In this document: in pieces, positions 10,658 to 22,305 of the stretch
Layout: each line of letters begins with the position of its first letter
How positions within the stretch are numbered: position 1 is the stretch's first letter
Assembly: GCA_018350325.1 (NCBI GenBank)
Contig: JAEVLN010000003.1
Span: forward strand, 4,540,745 to 4,604,744
From: Globodera rostochiensis
Lineage: Eukaryota; Nematoda; Chromadorea; Rhabditida; Heteroderidae
Length of the DNA: 64,000 bases
Direction of reading: 5' to 3'
Notes under the pieces: generated by a model
Database searches by the model: none
What the model was told of the DNA's origin: nothing
Seen by the model: the letters and a program-made list of their open reading frames with translations, nothing else
Translations under genes and position numbers: made by a program

Positions 10658-10681
10658 CGGCGGTGCCGATAGGCGCCGCCG
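10658..10681. repeat. 24-bp imperfect palindrome, copy 1 (copies at 10743 and 24960)
   Basis: CGGCGGTGCCGATAGGCGCC followed by GCCG forms a GC-rich hairpin in very AT-rich surroundings. The same motif occurs at 10743-10766 (one base changed) and, in the other orientation, at 24960-24983. Flanks share short AT-rich words such as TTTGAATTTTTAA and TTAAAATCTTC but are otherwise different. Confidence 0.7.
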
Positions 10682-11728
10682 AGAACATTTTGAATTTTTA
10701 ACTCAATTTGTTAAGAGATTTGCAGCCAAAAGGGAGTATGTCCGGCGGTGCCGACAGGCGCCGCCGGGGGAATTTTTTTACAAAAATTGGCAATCTTTCG
10801 AAGTAAACGTGGTTTTATATATTTTTTAGAATTTTTAAAACTATCTTTTTTAATCATCCATAACTGTTTTTATCGAAAATCGGTGAAATTCATCCTTGCA
10901 GCCTACCGGGCTTGAACCCCTGGCTCAGAGCAAAAATGCACTGTTTGTGTTGTATAAATACAGTATGCCAAAATTATATTTTTTTAAAATGGGGGGGGGC
11001 AGCTAAACTATTAACAATGGTTATTTTGCGTTCTTGTTAATTTTTTCAAGTCTATCAGACCCAAACCGGGTCAAGGAATCCGAGTTTTTCCAAAATCACG
11101 GATCGGGATTACCGGGCCCGAATAAATCCGGGTCCGGTCCGACCTCTACTCATTAGCGACCTCCAAAGTAGACGGAGCTCTCGAAGTTGAAAAACTATTC
11201 CTTTTTACGTCATAACATGAGGGTTTTGAATGATTTTTGAAGATCGGTGAAATAAAATGAAAAAGCGTTGACGAACAATTCGTCGAATCAAAAAAGGCAA
11301 TAATTCGTCGTGACTTAAATTGCACGGACATGGAGCAAAAACAAAACGATCAAAAATCCGCTTTTGGGACAAAAAATGAACAAAATTTCGGCGGTATTTT
11401 TTTTGCTCTTTGTTCCGTTCAAACATCGGCCAAATTTTGTTAGGCCCCCCCCCCACCAATCCTTCAAAAAATTTCTAGGCCAGGCTGGACCCTAAAAAAT
11501 TGGCATTTTCATTTTGCGTTAATGTGGCACGCCGTTGCCGCGGCGCTTTTCTGTTGTTGACTTGCTGTATATATATTGTCAAATTTGAGAATTTATATTT
11601 TGGGCATTAAATTAAGGGAACGGAATTTAAAGCAAATGAGTAGTCATCGATTATTATGCTTTCCACGAGTTGGAGACGTTCGTTGTTTCATCTACGGTCG
11701 CTGTCACAACGTCATGTCGTCACATTTG

Positions 11729-12348
11729 TCATTCCGCCTTCGGTTCCTGCTGCGGTGGCGCATTCAACAGCGTGTGATGGCCGCTACGCTTCCGCCGTTG
11801 AGGGCCCATGCCCCACTAAAAATATTGAAATTTTTGAAACAAATAAAAAAAACTTTCGAGGGTCAGCCCAAGTCCGGTAGACGGACGGTAAAATCGGAAA
11901 TTTAAAAAAAAAAATCGAAGCTTCCCTGGCATTTGGACATGGGCCCAATTCCGATCTGGTTTCAAAAAAATCCGTACCACAATTTTTGGCGGGTTTTTTT
12001 AATTTTAAAAAAAAACGGTCCAGATCTTTACATCCTTCCGGGTTACTTTGATTCAAAACTCGCTTAACTCCGAAATGAACGGCACCGGCTAAAATTAAAA
12101 TTTTTCTGAAAAAATACTTCCAGGTTCAATAAAAACGGGGATGCCAGAATTTTGCATTTTTTTAGGTTTAAACAAAAAAAAATTTTTTTTTGATTGAAAA
12201 CCTTTGCGAATACGGTGGTGTCGTCTGTTTCGCTGACACAGCACCACAAAATGCACGTGACGGAGACAACAAAAATAATGGAGAAGAACACAATCCATGC
12301 GGCCAACGGGCCAAAATAGTCGATCAAATCCAACGATTGTTTGGGCAT
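11729..12348 (-). CDS. Small single-span membrane protein, copy A
   Basis: Two exons on the minus strand: 12348-12202 (49 codons) and 11815-11729 (29 codons including TGA), joined in phase 0 with a GT..AG intron of 386 bp; 77 residues. It starts MPKQSLDLIDYFGPLAAW. A hydrophobic segment (about residues 14-37, WIVFFSIIFVVSVTCILWCC) is a clear transmembrane span, followed by VSETDDTTVFAK. Exon 2 begins WGMGPQRRKRSGHH, a basic tail. There is no cleavable signal peptide, so type III/I topology is plausible, with the basic tail cytosolic. Copy B at 16037-16897 has the same exon structure and 90% or more identity over exon 1. That conservation across two copies, including the reading frame and splice phase, is my main evidence. 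I do not recognise a family. Confidence 0.75.
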
Positions 12349-15300
12349 CGATCGAAAATTTGTTGAAAACAAAAATTGCCGTTGAAAAATTCAAAAGCGT
12401 AGAAAATTGTGCCGAATGGGTGGTGATAAAGACCTGTAATTTATCCATTAAAATGCCAAATTTTGTCTGAAATAAGAAACAAAAAACGGCGGGGGAGTTC
12501 GGGGGTATTATTTATTTTCAAATCAAATTGACTTATGAAAAAAGCAAAATCAATGCATTTTTAGTAAATACAACCGATTAAGCTGACAAAATCCAGCTAA
12601 TGTACGCGTTAAAAGTTTAAGCATTTGTCATCCTTATCAGTCGATGCCCCACGAAATGTCGATTCCTTTTTTCTAAAACTGATAAAAAAACAGCTTTAAA
12701 TTCTCACTTTTTTTCCTATTGACTAATTCGTAATCAGCGCATCAAATAACATATTTTTAGACAATTTTTAAAATAAAAATTTTTTTGTAACCAAAAGGGT
12801 CCCCCCTATGGGTTTTGGACTGATATCGACTCGTTCCCCATCAACTCGTTTTAAAGTTTTTCGTTATAACTTCTTTAAAATTTACTATTTTCTGTTGCCT
12901 CTAAAGAAAATGATCGGTTAGTTTGTTTTAAAAAGAAGTTCTACAACAAAAAAAAATGCTAATTTTTTTCTTTCGACATTTCGTGGCTTTGAACATGGGG
13001 GCTGAGTGGTGGGCGTGGGCGTCCAGGAAAAAGGGAAGTATGCCTATGAAAAGGAATGCCATAATTTGTAAAAAAACTGTAGTTAAGCTTGAAAAAAAAG
13101 GTTCGATGAATGTTTGGTTACATTTCAGCACAAATCCCCCCCCCCCCCCATTCATTGACGAGATGGACGGAAGGGAAAAGATAGAGCTGATTAATGGAGG
13201 GGGGGGGTACAAGAAGTTGAGGACGGTCGGGGAAGGAGGACCGGCGGGCCCCCAGTCATTCATTCAAGAAGAGCACTTTCCAATCGCTTCAGCAAACATT
13301 TCTTCATCCACAGGGAGTGGGAGGGAGCGGAGTCTTTGAATTGGAAAATCCGAATGTTGCGCAGTAAAGCAAAAAAATGTATTTATGAACAGAGTTGCAG
13401 CAAGTTCAGAACAACATTGGGTCCGATTTTGGGTTGGGTCAGCCGGAAAAAGATTTTTCGGGTTTTGGGTTGAAAAAAGTGCCGAGTTTTGGCTCTGGGT
13501 CATCCATCCCAACGGCGGGTTGGCAGTTAACTGTCGGATAAGTTTAAAAGGGATTAGCTTCTACAAAGTACGCTGGCGAGTGTTAAAAATAATCGGCTTT
13601 CAAATCCTCGTCCGGATCCCCTAAGACCCCATTACAAAGACAAACGGCATAATATGTAGGGGGGGGGGGGGGGGGGACGAACACATTTTTGTGTTGTGAA
13701 AAACATATGAAAGCATCGCTAGGGATTGATCAATCATCACAAATTAATAATTAATCTGAATATGCAAGCACATCAGTAGAGTCGGTATATATGTCGACTA
13801 AATAAAGGAAGGTAAAATATTGACTTAAAATGGATTAAAATTCCCAAAATATTTAATTCGATTGAAATTTTGTAAAACAAAAAAGAAATTGTGGAAGTAT
13901 TTTTTGCCAACGAATTTTAAACAAACAAAACATGGCTTTTCTGCCGCCTCATTTGAGGCTTAGAATATTTGAATAGGGCAGCAGAAGGGAATGCGAATTG
14001 GAAAGAAAGAAGTAAACATTGACAAAAACCAGCAGAAGAAGGGGGCCACTCTCAAAAGTGGACGGAAACAAAACAAAACAATTACTTAAATCAGATTGAC
14101 ATAAAGTCCCCGGATCGAGATGGACGGGATCCCGAAACATCGGGATCCCGTTCGAGCAATTTTTGGGATTGAACAATGGCACATGAGGGATTCCGCCCGG
14201 ACTTGTCCGGACTGAACAGGAATTTTACGCAACACGCACAAATATAAAATTCCGGGCTCTAGTCTACACAATAAATGAATGTTAAGCATGTCAAAAAGGT
14301 GGCATTTACATCATAAATGTGCAAAATTTGGGAGGGGGGGGGGGACAGAGAACATTTTGCACAAGTCAGAGAGGCAGAAAGGCTTGGCCAAATGTTTGTC
14401 CCAGTGCTTTAGGGCCCTGCTTGAAACAAATTTTGTGAAGTGGTCGGTCGGGTGGCGAATGGAGTGGTGGTAGTGATGGGAGACTGACGAGAGACAAGAA
14501 GAAGCCAGCAGAGAGTAGAGAGAAAGAGAGAGTTGGAGTTGATGCTAGCAGCGCCAGCAGTCGAGTTTAGTTAGCTGTGTAGCTTGCCCCCCGGGGGTGG
14601 GGGGGGGGGAGGCCAATCGATGTGGCCAAATGGGTGCGGCGGGGGGGGGACCGCTTTAGGGGACAGAGACGGCAGATGGGCAACTCTGATAAAAAACGGG
14701 GATGGCAAATATGCTAAGAAAGTTTGACCGTGAAAATATGGAAATTTCCATTTGGCCCCCCAGGGGAGGGAAAGAGGGGCCAATGGATGCGGGGGACGCT
14801 TAAGGGGACAGAGACGGCAGATCGCCTAATAAATGTGGAAAATGGAAAAATTTTGAACTTGGCCTCTCGGGCGTATGGAGGAGAGGGCCAGCCTGTCGAA
14901 GCTTCCCGGGAGGACAACTTCTTTTGCTGATTATGACCTCCAACTTCCCCAGATACGGCAAACGGGGAGGCTAAACCGAAAAAAAGTGTGCCACCAGCAG
15001 TCGTCCCCTCGGGGGGAATGCGGTGACTTTCCCTTTCCATTATAAATACATCCTATTAGCTCCCGTTTATTAACTTTACAGACATAATAAATCAACATAT
15101 TCTCACTTTCATCGTAAAGCTTGTTTCACACGCGTTTCTGATCGTGATCGGTAAAAGAAAAGTGTCCCGCCCGCGGCTGATTGGACGGTTAAAACGCCTC
15201 AGGGCGGGCACATAAAAAGCGCCTAAGGGGACGGCTGATGGCTTTTTTAATGTGCATGCCGGCGGGCCAAGATACTTAAAAATGTCTAAAAATTGTAATT

Positions 15301-16036
15301 CCAAGTCTTAAAAAGTGTGCGGTTGGGAACTAAATTTGAAAAAAAGTAAACAGCGGCAGTCTGAAAAAAAATTAATAAAAAAAATGGTAAACAAAAAATG
15401 TTTTAATAAAAATGCAGCCAATGTTCTGAATCAATTCAATTCAACTGATAGTGGCATTGCCAATGGCACCATTTTTTTTATCAGTAGTGACCTCCTAATT
15501 GACCAATTTTATAGTGAACTCGACAGACACAGACACATCGTTTCTTTACATTTTAGTAAAGAAAAATCCATTTTAATTTTAATTTTTAGTATTAAACACT
15601 AAAAAACTATATTTTTTGTATTCGAAATTGAGTAAAAATGCCTTTTTGTGCTGTTTTCAATAGTTCCTCTTTTTTGAATGCAATTTTCCTATCAGCAAAC
15701 GCTTTGTCCTGTTTTTTTTTGCAATTTCAGCAAATTTACACAATAAACGCATTAAAAACATTTGTTTTAAAAAAGAATTATTATTATTAATTTTATTCTT
15801 TATTTTGTACATTTTTACTACATTTTAACATTTTATTTTGTTATTCAAAAATTCAAATTGCTTTAATCCTTTTGAGAGGACCAATTGGAAAATTTTCAAG
15901 AAATAACTTGCTCACACTACTAAGCTTTTAAAGCAGGGATTTCGTTTGTTCAGTTATAAAATTTTGAATTTTTGGGACGGCATTTGGTTTGAGCAATTTT
16001 CAACGGCAATTTTCGTTTTCAACAAATTTTCGATCG
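12349..16036. other. Intergenic between the inverted small-membrane-protein pair
   Basis: No supported gene in about 3.7 kb. It contains poly-G/poly-C runs (about 13138-13150, 13200-13207, 13661-13677, 14332-14344), a GGGATCCCG palindrome cluster at 14100-14160, and a local duplication: the phrase GGGGACAGAGACGGCAGAT occurs at about 14659 and 14804 with similar flanks (GGCCAAT, GCGGGGG). Proline-rich and basic open frames here come from homopolymer runs. Confidence 0.5.
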
Positions 16037-16897
16037 ATGCCCAAACAATCATTTGATTTGATCGACTATTTTGGCCCATTGGCCGTATGGATTGTGTTCT
16101 TCTCCATTATTTTTGTTGTCTCCGTCACGTGCATTTTGTGGTGCTGCGTCAGCGAAACAGACGACGCCACCGTATTCGCAAATGTGTGAAATTAATTTTA
16201 CAAAAAAAAAACTTTTGTTTGGACTCGAAAGTCGGGCGGTGGGTGGCAAGCCGAGAAATGCTTAAAAACCATTAAGCCATTCTAATTGACATTGGATTGT
16301 CCTGATCGGACTTTTTTTTATTCAAATCCAACCATTTGTTCCCATCATTTTAATGTTCATCGAAGTCGGGATTTTTGGGGTAAAACACCGGGGCTAGTGA
16401 AGAGACGGAACCGGAACCCCGCAAAATCGCACAAATTTGGAACCGCATCGGATAAACTATCAAAAAATTTTAAAAAAATTTTAGGCGAAATTTTGTGGGG
16501 TTTTAAATAAAATTTCAAAATTTTTCGACTTTTTATTTAAACTATAAATGTTAGATAACATTTCTGTCTTTCATATTTAGTATTTGAAAGCTTTATTATT
16601 GAAAATTTAAATCAGTTTTAAGTCGGATTTCAAAGGTCGCGAATTTATAAGCGTGAAATCCGGCATTTGTCCTGGTCAAAGTGCCAAATCAAGGGGGGGG
16701 GGTGCCTTGGCTTTGATGTGAATAAAATAATTAACAAAAAATTCAAATTCCAAATCCATGGATTTTATTTTTTCGCTAATTTCTTTTTTTTTCAGTGGGG
16801 CATCGGACCGCGTTCAAAACGGAAGAGGGCACTGCTGCAACGACAGAATTGGCATCAGCAACTCAAACAACGGCATAAAACGTTGAAAATGGTGTAA
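16037..16897 (+). CDS. Small single-span membrane protein, copy B
   Basis: Two exons: 16037-16183 (49 codons) and 16796-16897 (34 codons including TAA), phase 0, GT..AG intron of 612 bp; 82 residues. Exon 1 is almost the same as copy A (MPKQSFDLIDYFGPLAVW, same transmembrane span, VSETDDATVFAN). Exon 2 starts WGIGPRSKRKRALLQRQ and ends in a longer basic, Gln-rich tail. Similarity to copy A extends about 45 bases upstream of the ATG (CAATTTTCGTTTTCAACAAA) but not through the intron. The tail has diverged strongly while the membrane exon is conserved, including many synonymous sites, which points to a fairly recent duplication or gene conversion. Function is unknown. Confidence 0.77.
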
Positions 16898-18419
16898 AAT
16901 TACTTAAAATATGGATTAGAATCCCCAAATATTGGCCACAAACACCAAAAAGTGCCAAAATATAGACTACTAACCTCTATTTATCAAAATTTTTATCAAT
17001 CAGAATCAATACATGATCAGAAAGTATAATATAATCAATCAATAAATCATTTTTCAAGCGAATGGTGGTTGATCAGCTGCTCGATCAGATCAATGTACGG
17101 CAGAAGCAGCCCCCACTGTATTGACCGATTTTGCTGTATATGGTATGTATATGTACATATATACGGTAATGGATATAAGAATTATATGTTTAAATGGCAC
17201 CCTTAAAAATGGCAAAAAATTTATTTCCATTTTAGGCCGAATCGCGCATTTAACTGCAATCAAATTGAACCGATGTGTTGAGTAATTAATGACGCTGCCC
17301 CGCTTAAAATAATCAAAAAAAAATTTGGTGTTTAAATATTAAATTTTTCATTTTTTGTTCATTTTTATTTTGAATGAAAGAATAATTTTAAGCGACATAA
17401 AAACGACCTTTTTAAGGCTTAAATTTCTTCGTTTTGTTCCATTAACTTTGGGCACTCTCAAATTTTAGCGACGTTTTTATTCGGCAGTCTAACCGAATTT
17501 AATGCGAACCTTCCGTCTAATTCTAAGGGGGCACACAATAATATACAAATTGTGCCCGCGGGGGACACCAAACACTTTCCCCCCTCTCTTCGTTCGTTCA
17601 AATTGAAATAAATGTTTTTATTGTTATATAAATAAATGTTTTCATATTTTATTTATTCAAATTTTTTAAGCTTTTCAAAAGCTCTCAAATGAATGGAAAC
17701 GATCAGAAAATATGAAAAGCCTTAATGTTCGAGACCTAAAATTTACAAAACGAGACTTGACTCCGAGACCAAAAAACCCCCAAAAAGCCCGAGACGTTTT
17801 TTCGTGTCGTGATCCGAGACCGAAACTCTCGAACATCACTAATAAAACTAATAAAAAACATTGACAAGTCTTAAAATTATGGACCCAATTTTTGGTTAAA
17901 TTTTGGGCATTAGCATCAAATTGTAAGAAACTATGGATAGGCCAGTTAAGGCGTAATCAATTCGGAAAAATTTTTGTTGCCCAAAAATGGTGTAAAAATA
18001 TTTTTAACAAATATTCGTGGGATTCGATTTTTTCAAAGGATTTTTAGGTAAATTTTTGTCAATTTCACCAAAACTTTCTTGCGGCGCTTTTTCACCAACA
18101 GTTTTAACATGACGTGTCCCCTTTTTTTGTTTGTTTTGCCACGCCAGACAAAACAACACATCGCATTACCTCCCCAAATGCATAGGCATAATTCATCACA
18201 ATTTTCTCCCCCGCGGGCGACACAGAGGCAAAACCACAATTTGTGGATGGATATAATTACCACTCACTCTTTTTCAAAAGGACAGGACGCCACACATTTA
18301 CATATTTTAAATAATACAATATTTATGAGAGTGAAAATTGGCAAAAAAGTGAGTGAGAGAGAAAACATTTTTGCCCAATGCGCCGCCCGTTTGAATGACG
18401 CGCCAACGGCGAATCTCTC
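16898..18419. other. Intergenic with a TGTTCGAGAC-type mini-element
   Basis: An open stretch at 17061-17120 (MVVDQLLDQINVRQKQPP, then a stop) could be a terminal exon, but no partner was found. At about 17723-17840 a small element begins TTAATGTTCGAGACC and ends CTCTCGAACATCACTA with CCGAGACC words inside; no clean target duplication is visible. The same terminal word opens the minisatellite that follows. Confidence 0.4.
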
Positions 18420-18432
18420 AATTAGGCATCGC

Positions 18433-19260
18433 TTCAGGGGATGTTCGAGACTCAAAATTTACCCGAGACTCAAGGTCGACCGAGAGTAGCTTGCTGAGCC
18501 CGAGACATGAAATCAAGACCCAAAAAAAAACCGAGAAAGTCGAGACCCCCCCTTCCCCCTTAAGCATCGCTTCAGGGGATGTTCGAGACTCAAATTTACC
18601 CGAGACTAAAAATTTACCCGAGACTCGAGGTTGACCGAGAGTGGCTTGCTGAGCCCGAGAGATGAAATCAAGACCCAAAAACCGAGAAAGTTGAGATCCC
18701 CCCCCCCCTTATCAAGACCCAAAAACCGAGAAAGTTGAGATCCCCCCCCCCCCCTTATCAAGACCCAAAAACCGAGAAAGTTGAGACCCCCCCCCTATAG
18801 ACCCAAAAACCGAGAAAGTCGAGACCCCCCCCCCCTATCAAGACCCAAAAACCGAGGAGACCCCCCCCCCTATCAAGACCCAAAAACCGAGTCGAGACCC
18901 CCCCCCCCCCTATCGACCCAAAAACCGAGAAAGTTGAGACCCCCCCCCCCCTATCAAGACCCAAAAACCGAGAGTTGAGACCCCCCCCCCTATCAAGACC
19001 CAAAAACCGAGAAAGTCGAGACCCCCCCCCCCTATCAATCGAGACCCCCCCCCCCCCTATCAAGACCCAAAAACCGAGAAAATCGAGACCCCCCCCTATC
19101 AAGACCCAAAAACCGAGAAAGTTGAGACCCCCCCCCCCTATCAATCGACCCCCCCCCCCCTATCAAGACCCAAAAACCGAGAAAATCGAGACCCCCCCCC
19201 CTATAGACCCAAAAACCGAGAAAGTTGAGACCCCCCCCCCCCAGCAATGAGACTCTCTCG
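18433..19260. repeat. Minisatellite of GAGACC + poly-C + TATCAAGACCCAAAAACC units
   Basis: About 14-16 units of 35-55 bp. Each has a variable run of 7-12 C, then TATCAAGACCCAAAAACCGA and GAAAGT(C/T)GAGA. It starts with two larger units carrying GGGGATGTTCGAGACTC and ACCCGAGACT, so the array seems to have grown out of a mini-element with that terminal word. All open frames on both strands are Pro/Arg or Gly/Leu repeats from the array and are not genes. Confidence 0.9.
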
Positions 19261-20180
19261 ATTTCCAGTAGACAGTAAAAAGGCTAAGGGACAATAAGGG
19301 CAAAAAACTCCGGAAATCCCTTACCCCCGTAAAAAAAGTTTACCGGGGGGACCTTACTCGCGCCGCTACTTTTTGGGCCATATTTTTAGGCTTTTCAAAT
19401 TCATACTTTGTATTTTTTAGGTCATAAAAATAGCCTCCCTCTATTCATTCGGGAAAATCTGAGGGCCCATTAATTTAATTGTACTTTTGCCTTTTTTGAA
19501 TTCAAATTTTGAATTCAAAATTTTCTATTTCCTATTTAATATTCACATTTGTGTTTGTGATTTTTGGTATTTTATTATTATTTAAAAAATATGTATTCAT
19601 TGAAAAATACTGCCAAAAACAGCAGCCCGAAAACATTTGCTGACGTAAAATTGCCCGTAATATTTTTTGTTCCAAAATTTATCAACAAAAAAAACATTAA
19701 ATTGCCAAATTCAACAAAAAAAATTTCCGGGAGAAAATGCCCCCTCCCCACTCTTTTCATGGGCACAAAATGCCATTTTGAAAATGTCGTCCGTCTCCTC
19801 ATCCCATTAATGACTAGGTCCCTGGGGGGGATGTTTGCATTATATTCCACCGCCCAATTCACTCACCGTTGGAATTGGCCTCTTCCGCTGCCCCCGAGGC
19901 GATACATTTCAATGTGTGCCATGGCCCAAGGTGCCCGTCCTGCTTGACGCAGAATGAATTCAATACCCCCACTTCTCGGAGACGGCACGGCAATTGTCTT
20001 TCTTGCCCCTATTTTTATTTTTATGACGAACATTTCGCTACGCTGCGCCGCAGGGGACAAATAAATTGGATTTTTAGCCCTTAGGCGCATTAATTTCAGT
20101 GCGAGTGGAACAATTTTTTCGAGAAAAAAATGCATGCACTTTCCAAGATTAAGCACCCATTTAACGAACATGGGCGCTCC
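19261..20180. other. Intergenic, no supported gene
   Basis: AT-rich first half. At 19869-20084 (+) a 71-codon frame contains CHGPRCPSC and NCLSCPYFYFYDEHF, a spacing that could suggest a metal-binding exon, but no splice partners or homologue are recognised and an equally long frame exists on the other strand. Left unassigned. Confidence 0.35.
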
Positions 20181-20194
20181 GGTTAACCCCAGAC

Positions 20195-21556
20195 AATCGG
20201 TAGATGGAATTTGACGAGCAAGCCGGACTGCTTGCTATCCGGGTTTAGAAAACTAAAAAATGCCGGAACCGGTTGTTGACCGAGCCAAATTCAAATGGAA
20301 TTTGACGAGCGAGCCGGACTGCTTGCTATCCGGGTTTAGAAAACTAAAAAATGCGGAACCGGTTGTTGACCGAGCCAAATTCAAATGGAATTTGACGAGT
20401 AAGCCGGACTGTTTGCTATCCGGGTTTCGAAAACTAAAAAATGCCGGAACCGGTTGTACCGAGCCAAATTCAAATGGAATTTGACGAGTAAGCCGGACTG
20501 CTTGCTATCCGGGTTTCGAAAACTAAAAAATGCCGGAACCGGTTGTTGACCGAGCCAAATTCAAATGGAATTTGACGAGTAAGCCGGACTGCTTGCTATC
20601 CGGGTTTCGAAAACTAAAAAATGCCGGAACCGGTTGGACCGAGCCAAATTCAAATGGAATTTGACGAGTAAGCCGGACTGTTTGCTATCCGGGTTTCGAA
20701 AACTAAAAAATGCCGGAACCGGTTGTTGACCGAGCCAAATTCAAATGGAATTTGACGAGTAAGCCGGACTGCTTGCTATCCGGGTTTAGAAAACTAAAAA
20801 ATGCCGGAACCGGTTGGACCGAGCCAAATTCAAATGGAATTTGACGAGTAAGCCGGACTGTTTGCTATCCGGGTTTCGAAAACTAAAAAATGCGGAACCG
20901 GTTGTTGACCGAGCCAAATTCAAATGGAATTTGACGAGTAAGCCGGACTGCTTGCTATCCGGGTTTCGAAAACTAAAAAATGCCGGAACCGGTTGGACCG
21001 AGCCAAATTCAAATGGAATTTGACGAGTAAGCCGGACTGCTTGCTATCCGGGTTTAGAAAACTAAAAAATGCGGAACCGGTTGTTGACCGAGCCAAATTC
21101 AAATGGAATTTGACGAGTAAGCCGGACTGTTTGCTATCCGGGTTTCGAAAACTAAAAAATGCCGGAACCGGTTGTTGACCGAGCCAAATTCAAATGGAAT
21201 TTGACGAGTAAGCCGGACTGCTTGCTATCCGGGTTTCGAAAACTAAAAAATGCCGGAACCGGTTGTTGACCGAGCCAAATTCAAATGGAATTTGACGAGT
21301 AAGCCGGACTGCTTGCTATCCGGGTTTCGAAAACTAAAAAATGCCGGAACCGGTTGGACCGAGCCAAATTCAAATGGAATTTGACGAGTAAGCCGGACTG
21401 CTTGCTATCCGGGTTTCGAAAACTAAAAAATGCCGGAACCGGTTGTTGACCGAGCCAAATTCAAATGGAATTTGACGAGTAAGCCGGACTGCTTGCTATC
21501 CGGGTTTCGAAAACTAAAAAATGCCGGAACCGGTTGTTGACCGAGCCAAATTCAAA
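20195..21556. repeat. ~90-bp tandem satellite with ~180-bp higher-order period
   Basis: About 15 copies of a unit containing TGGAATTTGACGAG, GCCGGACTGCTTGCTATCCG, GGTTTCGAAAACTAAAAAA and TGCCGGAACCGGTTG. In the middle the start-to-start distance alternates 91 and 89 bp (units reading GGTTGTTGACC versus GGTTGGACC), so two subtypes alternate to make a ~180-bp dimer. Units stay in one frame for only two or three copies, so the 30-residue peptide repeats seen in translation are not a protein. Palindromic words CCGGAACCGGTT recur in each unit. Confidence 0.92.
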
Positions 21557-22025
21557 CAAGCGCTGTGCATTTTTTGCATTTAGAATTTTGATTTGGATTT
21601 TTCGTGTTAAGAATTTTTTTGTTTCGTTTCGAGTAAGTTATTTCACTTTTTATATTTTCGCCTACATAATACCCCTTCGCTACATATTCAAATTATTTGT
21701 TCGTTTTGTCAAACAAAAAGTGTTAAAAATTCAAAAAGTTTTGTTCGGTGGCGGCGCCGGCGCTTGACGCCATCACCCGGACTCCCAAAAGCTGTAAAAG
21801 CAGCCGTTGAATGCTAAAAGTGTGTGTACTTTTTGTCCGGTGTTGGAATTTTTTGTTTGTTTTTTTCCTATTAGAAAAACTGATGCCATTACAATCTCGA
21901 GAGTCCCGTTCTTGGGTCTCGACTCGAGAAATTTTTTCGTTTTTGGAATCTCGGTCTCGAGGATCATGTCGCATCATTCTCGAGTATCGGTAAATTAAGA
22001 CTATTACATCTCATTGTTTAATCTA

Positions 22026-22120
22026 TAGGGTTGGCACCCCGAACTCCAAATTTCCGGACTTTTTAGTTGAAAAAATGCCAAATGCCGAAAATATCAACCC
22101 CGACGTTAGAGCCACCCCTA
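22026..22120. mobile_element. Probable hAT-like mini-element (TAGGGTTGGCACC)
   Basis: The left end TAGGGTTGGCACCCCGA and right end complement TAGGGGTGGCTCTAACGTCGGGG are alike, and the interior carries CCCCGACG/CCCCGAACTCC words. No 8-bp duplication is visible. A relative with the same left end is at 34317 (TAGGGCTGGCACTCGGACCCCGA). Confidence 0.5.
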
Positions 22121-22305
22121 TTTTAAACCACCCGATGCTATTTTTGTTTACCATCCATCGTTTTTTGTTTGTTTGTTTTTTGTAACATTCGAATCGCTAA
22201 ATGCCAAAAATGATCGGACCCAATGACCATAATTTTCCCTATTTCGCTTTTTTTATATTCTGGGTTTAAAAAAGCAATTTTTTGGAATTTTATTCTCTTA
22301 TACAG

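Larger units (their letters stand above)
9786..11728. other. Repeat-rich intergenic region
   Basis: No supported gene. It holds a cluster of TTTCGTGTTTCG words ending in TAGCACCCTA (about 9910-10022), a possible tRNA-derived Pol III promoter at 10050-10125, two copies of a 24-bp imperfect palindrome (10658-10681 and 10743-10766), and the right end of a hAT-like element at about 11045-11148 (reverse complement begins TAGAGGTCGGACCGGACCCGG, the same end as the element at 32520). Confidence 0.45.

Noticed and set aside
10890..10935. Second B-box-like sequence (GGTTCAAGCCC on the minus strand) as a tRNA
   Set aside because: No A box at the right distance and no acceptor or T-stem pairing.
12928..13339. 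Proline- or glycine-rich frames near 13.1 kb
   Set aside because: They depend on poly-C/poly-G runs and show no consistent coding signal.
18758..19250. Pro/Arg-rich and Gly/Leu-rich frames
   Set aside because: Translation of the poly-C minisatellite in all frames.
19869..20084. Frame with CPSC...CLSC spacing suggesting a zinc-binding exon
   Set aside because: No splice partners, no recognised family, and a longer frame on the opposite strand; not enough to call.
20260..21178. Repeat peptide FKWNLTSKPDCLLSGFRKLK resembling a tandem-repeat effector
   Set aside because: The unit alternates 91 and 89 bp, so the frame breaks every two or three units; satellite DNA explains it.
20195..21556. CRISPR-like regular repeats
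   Set aside because: Units are contiguous without unique spacers, and the genome is eukaryotic.
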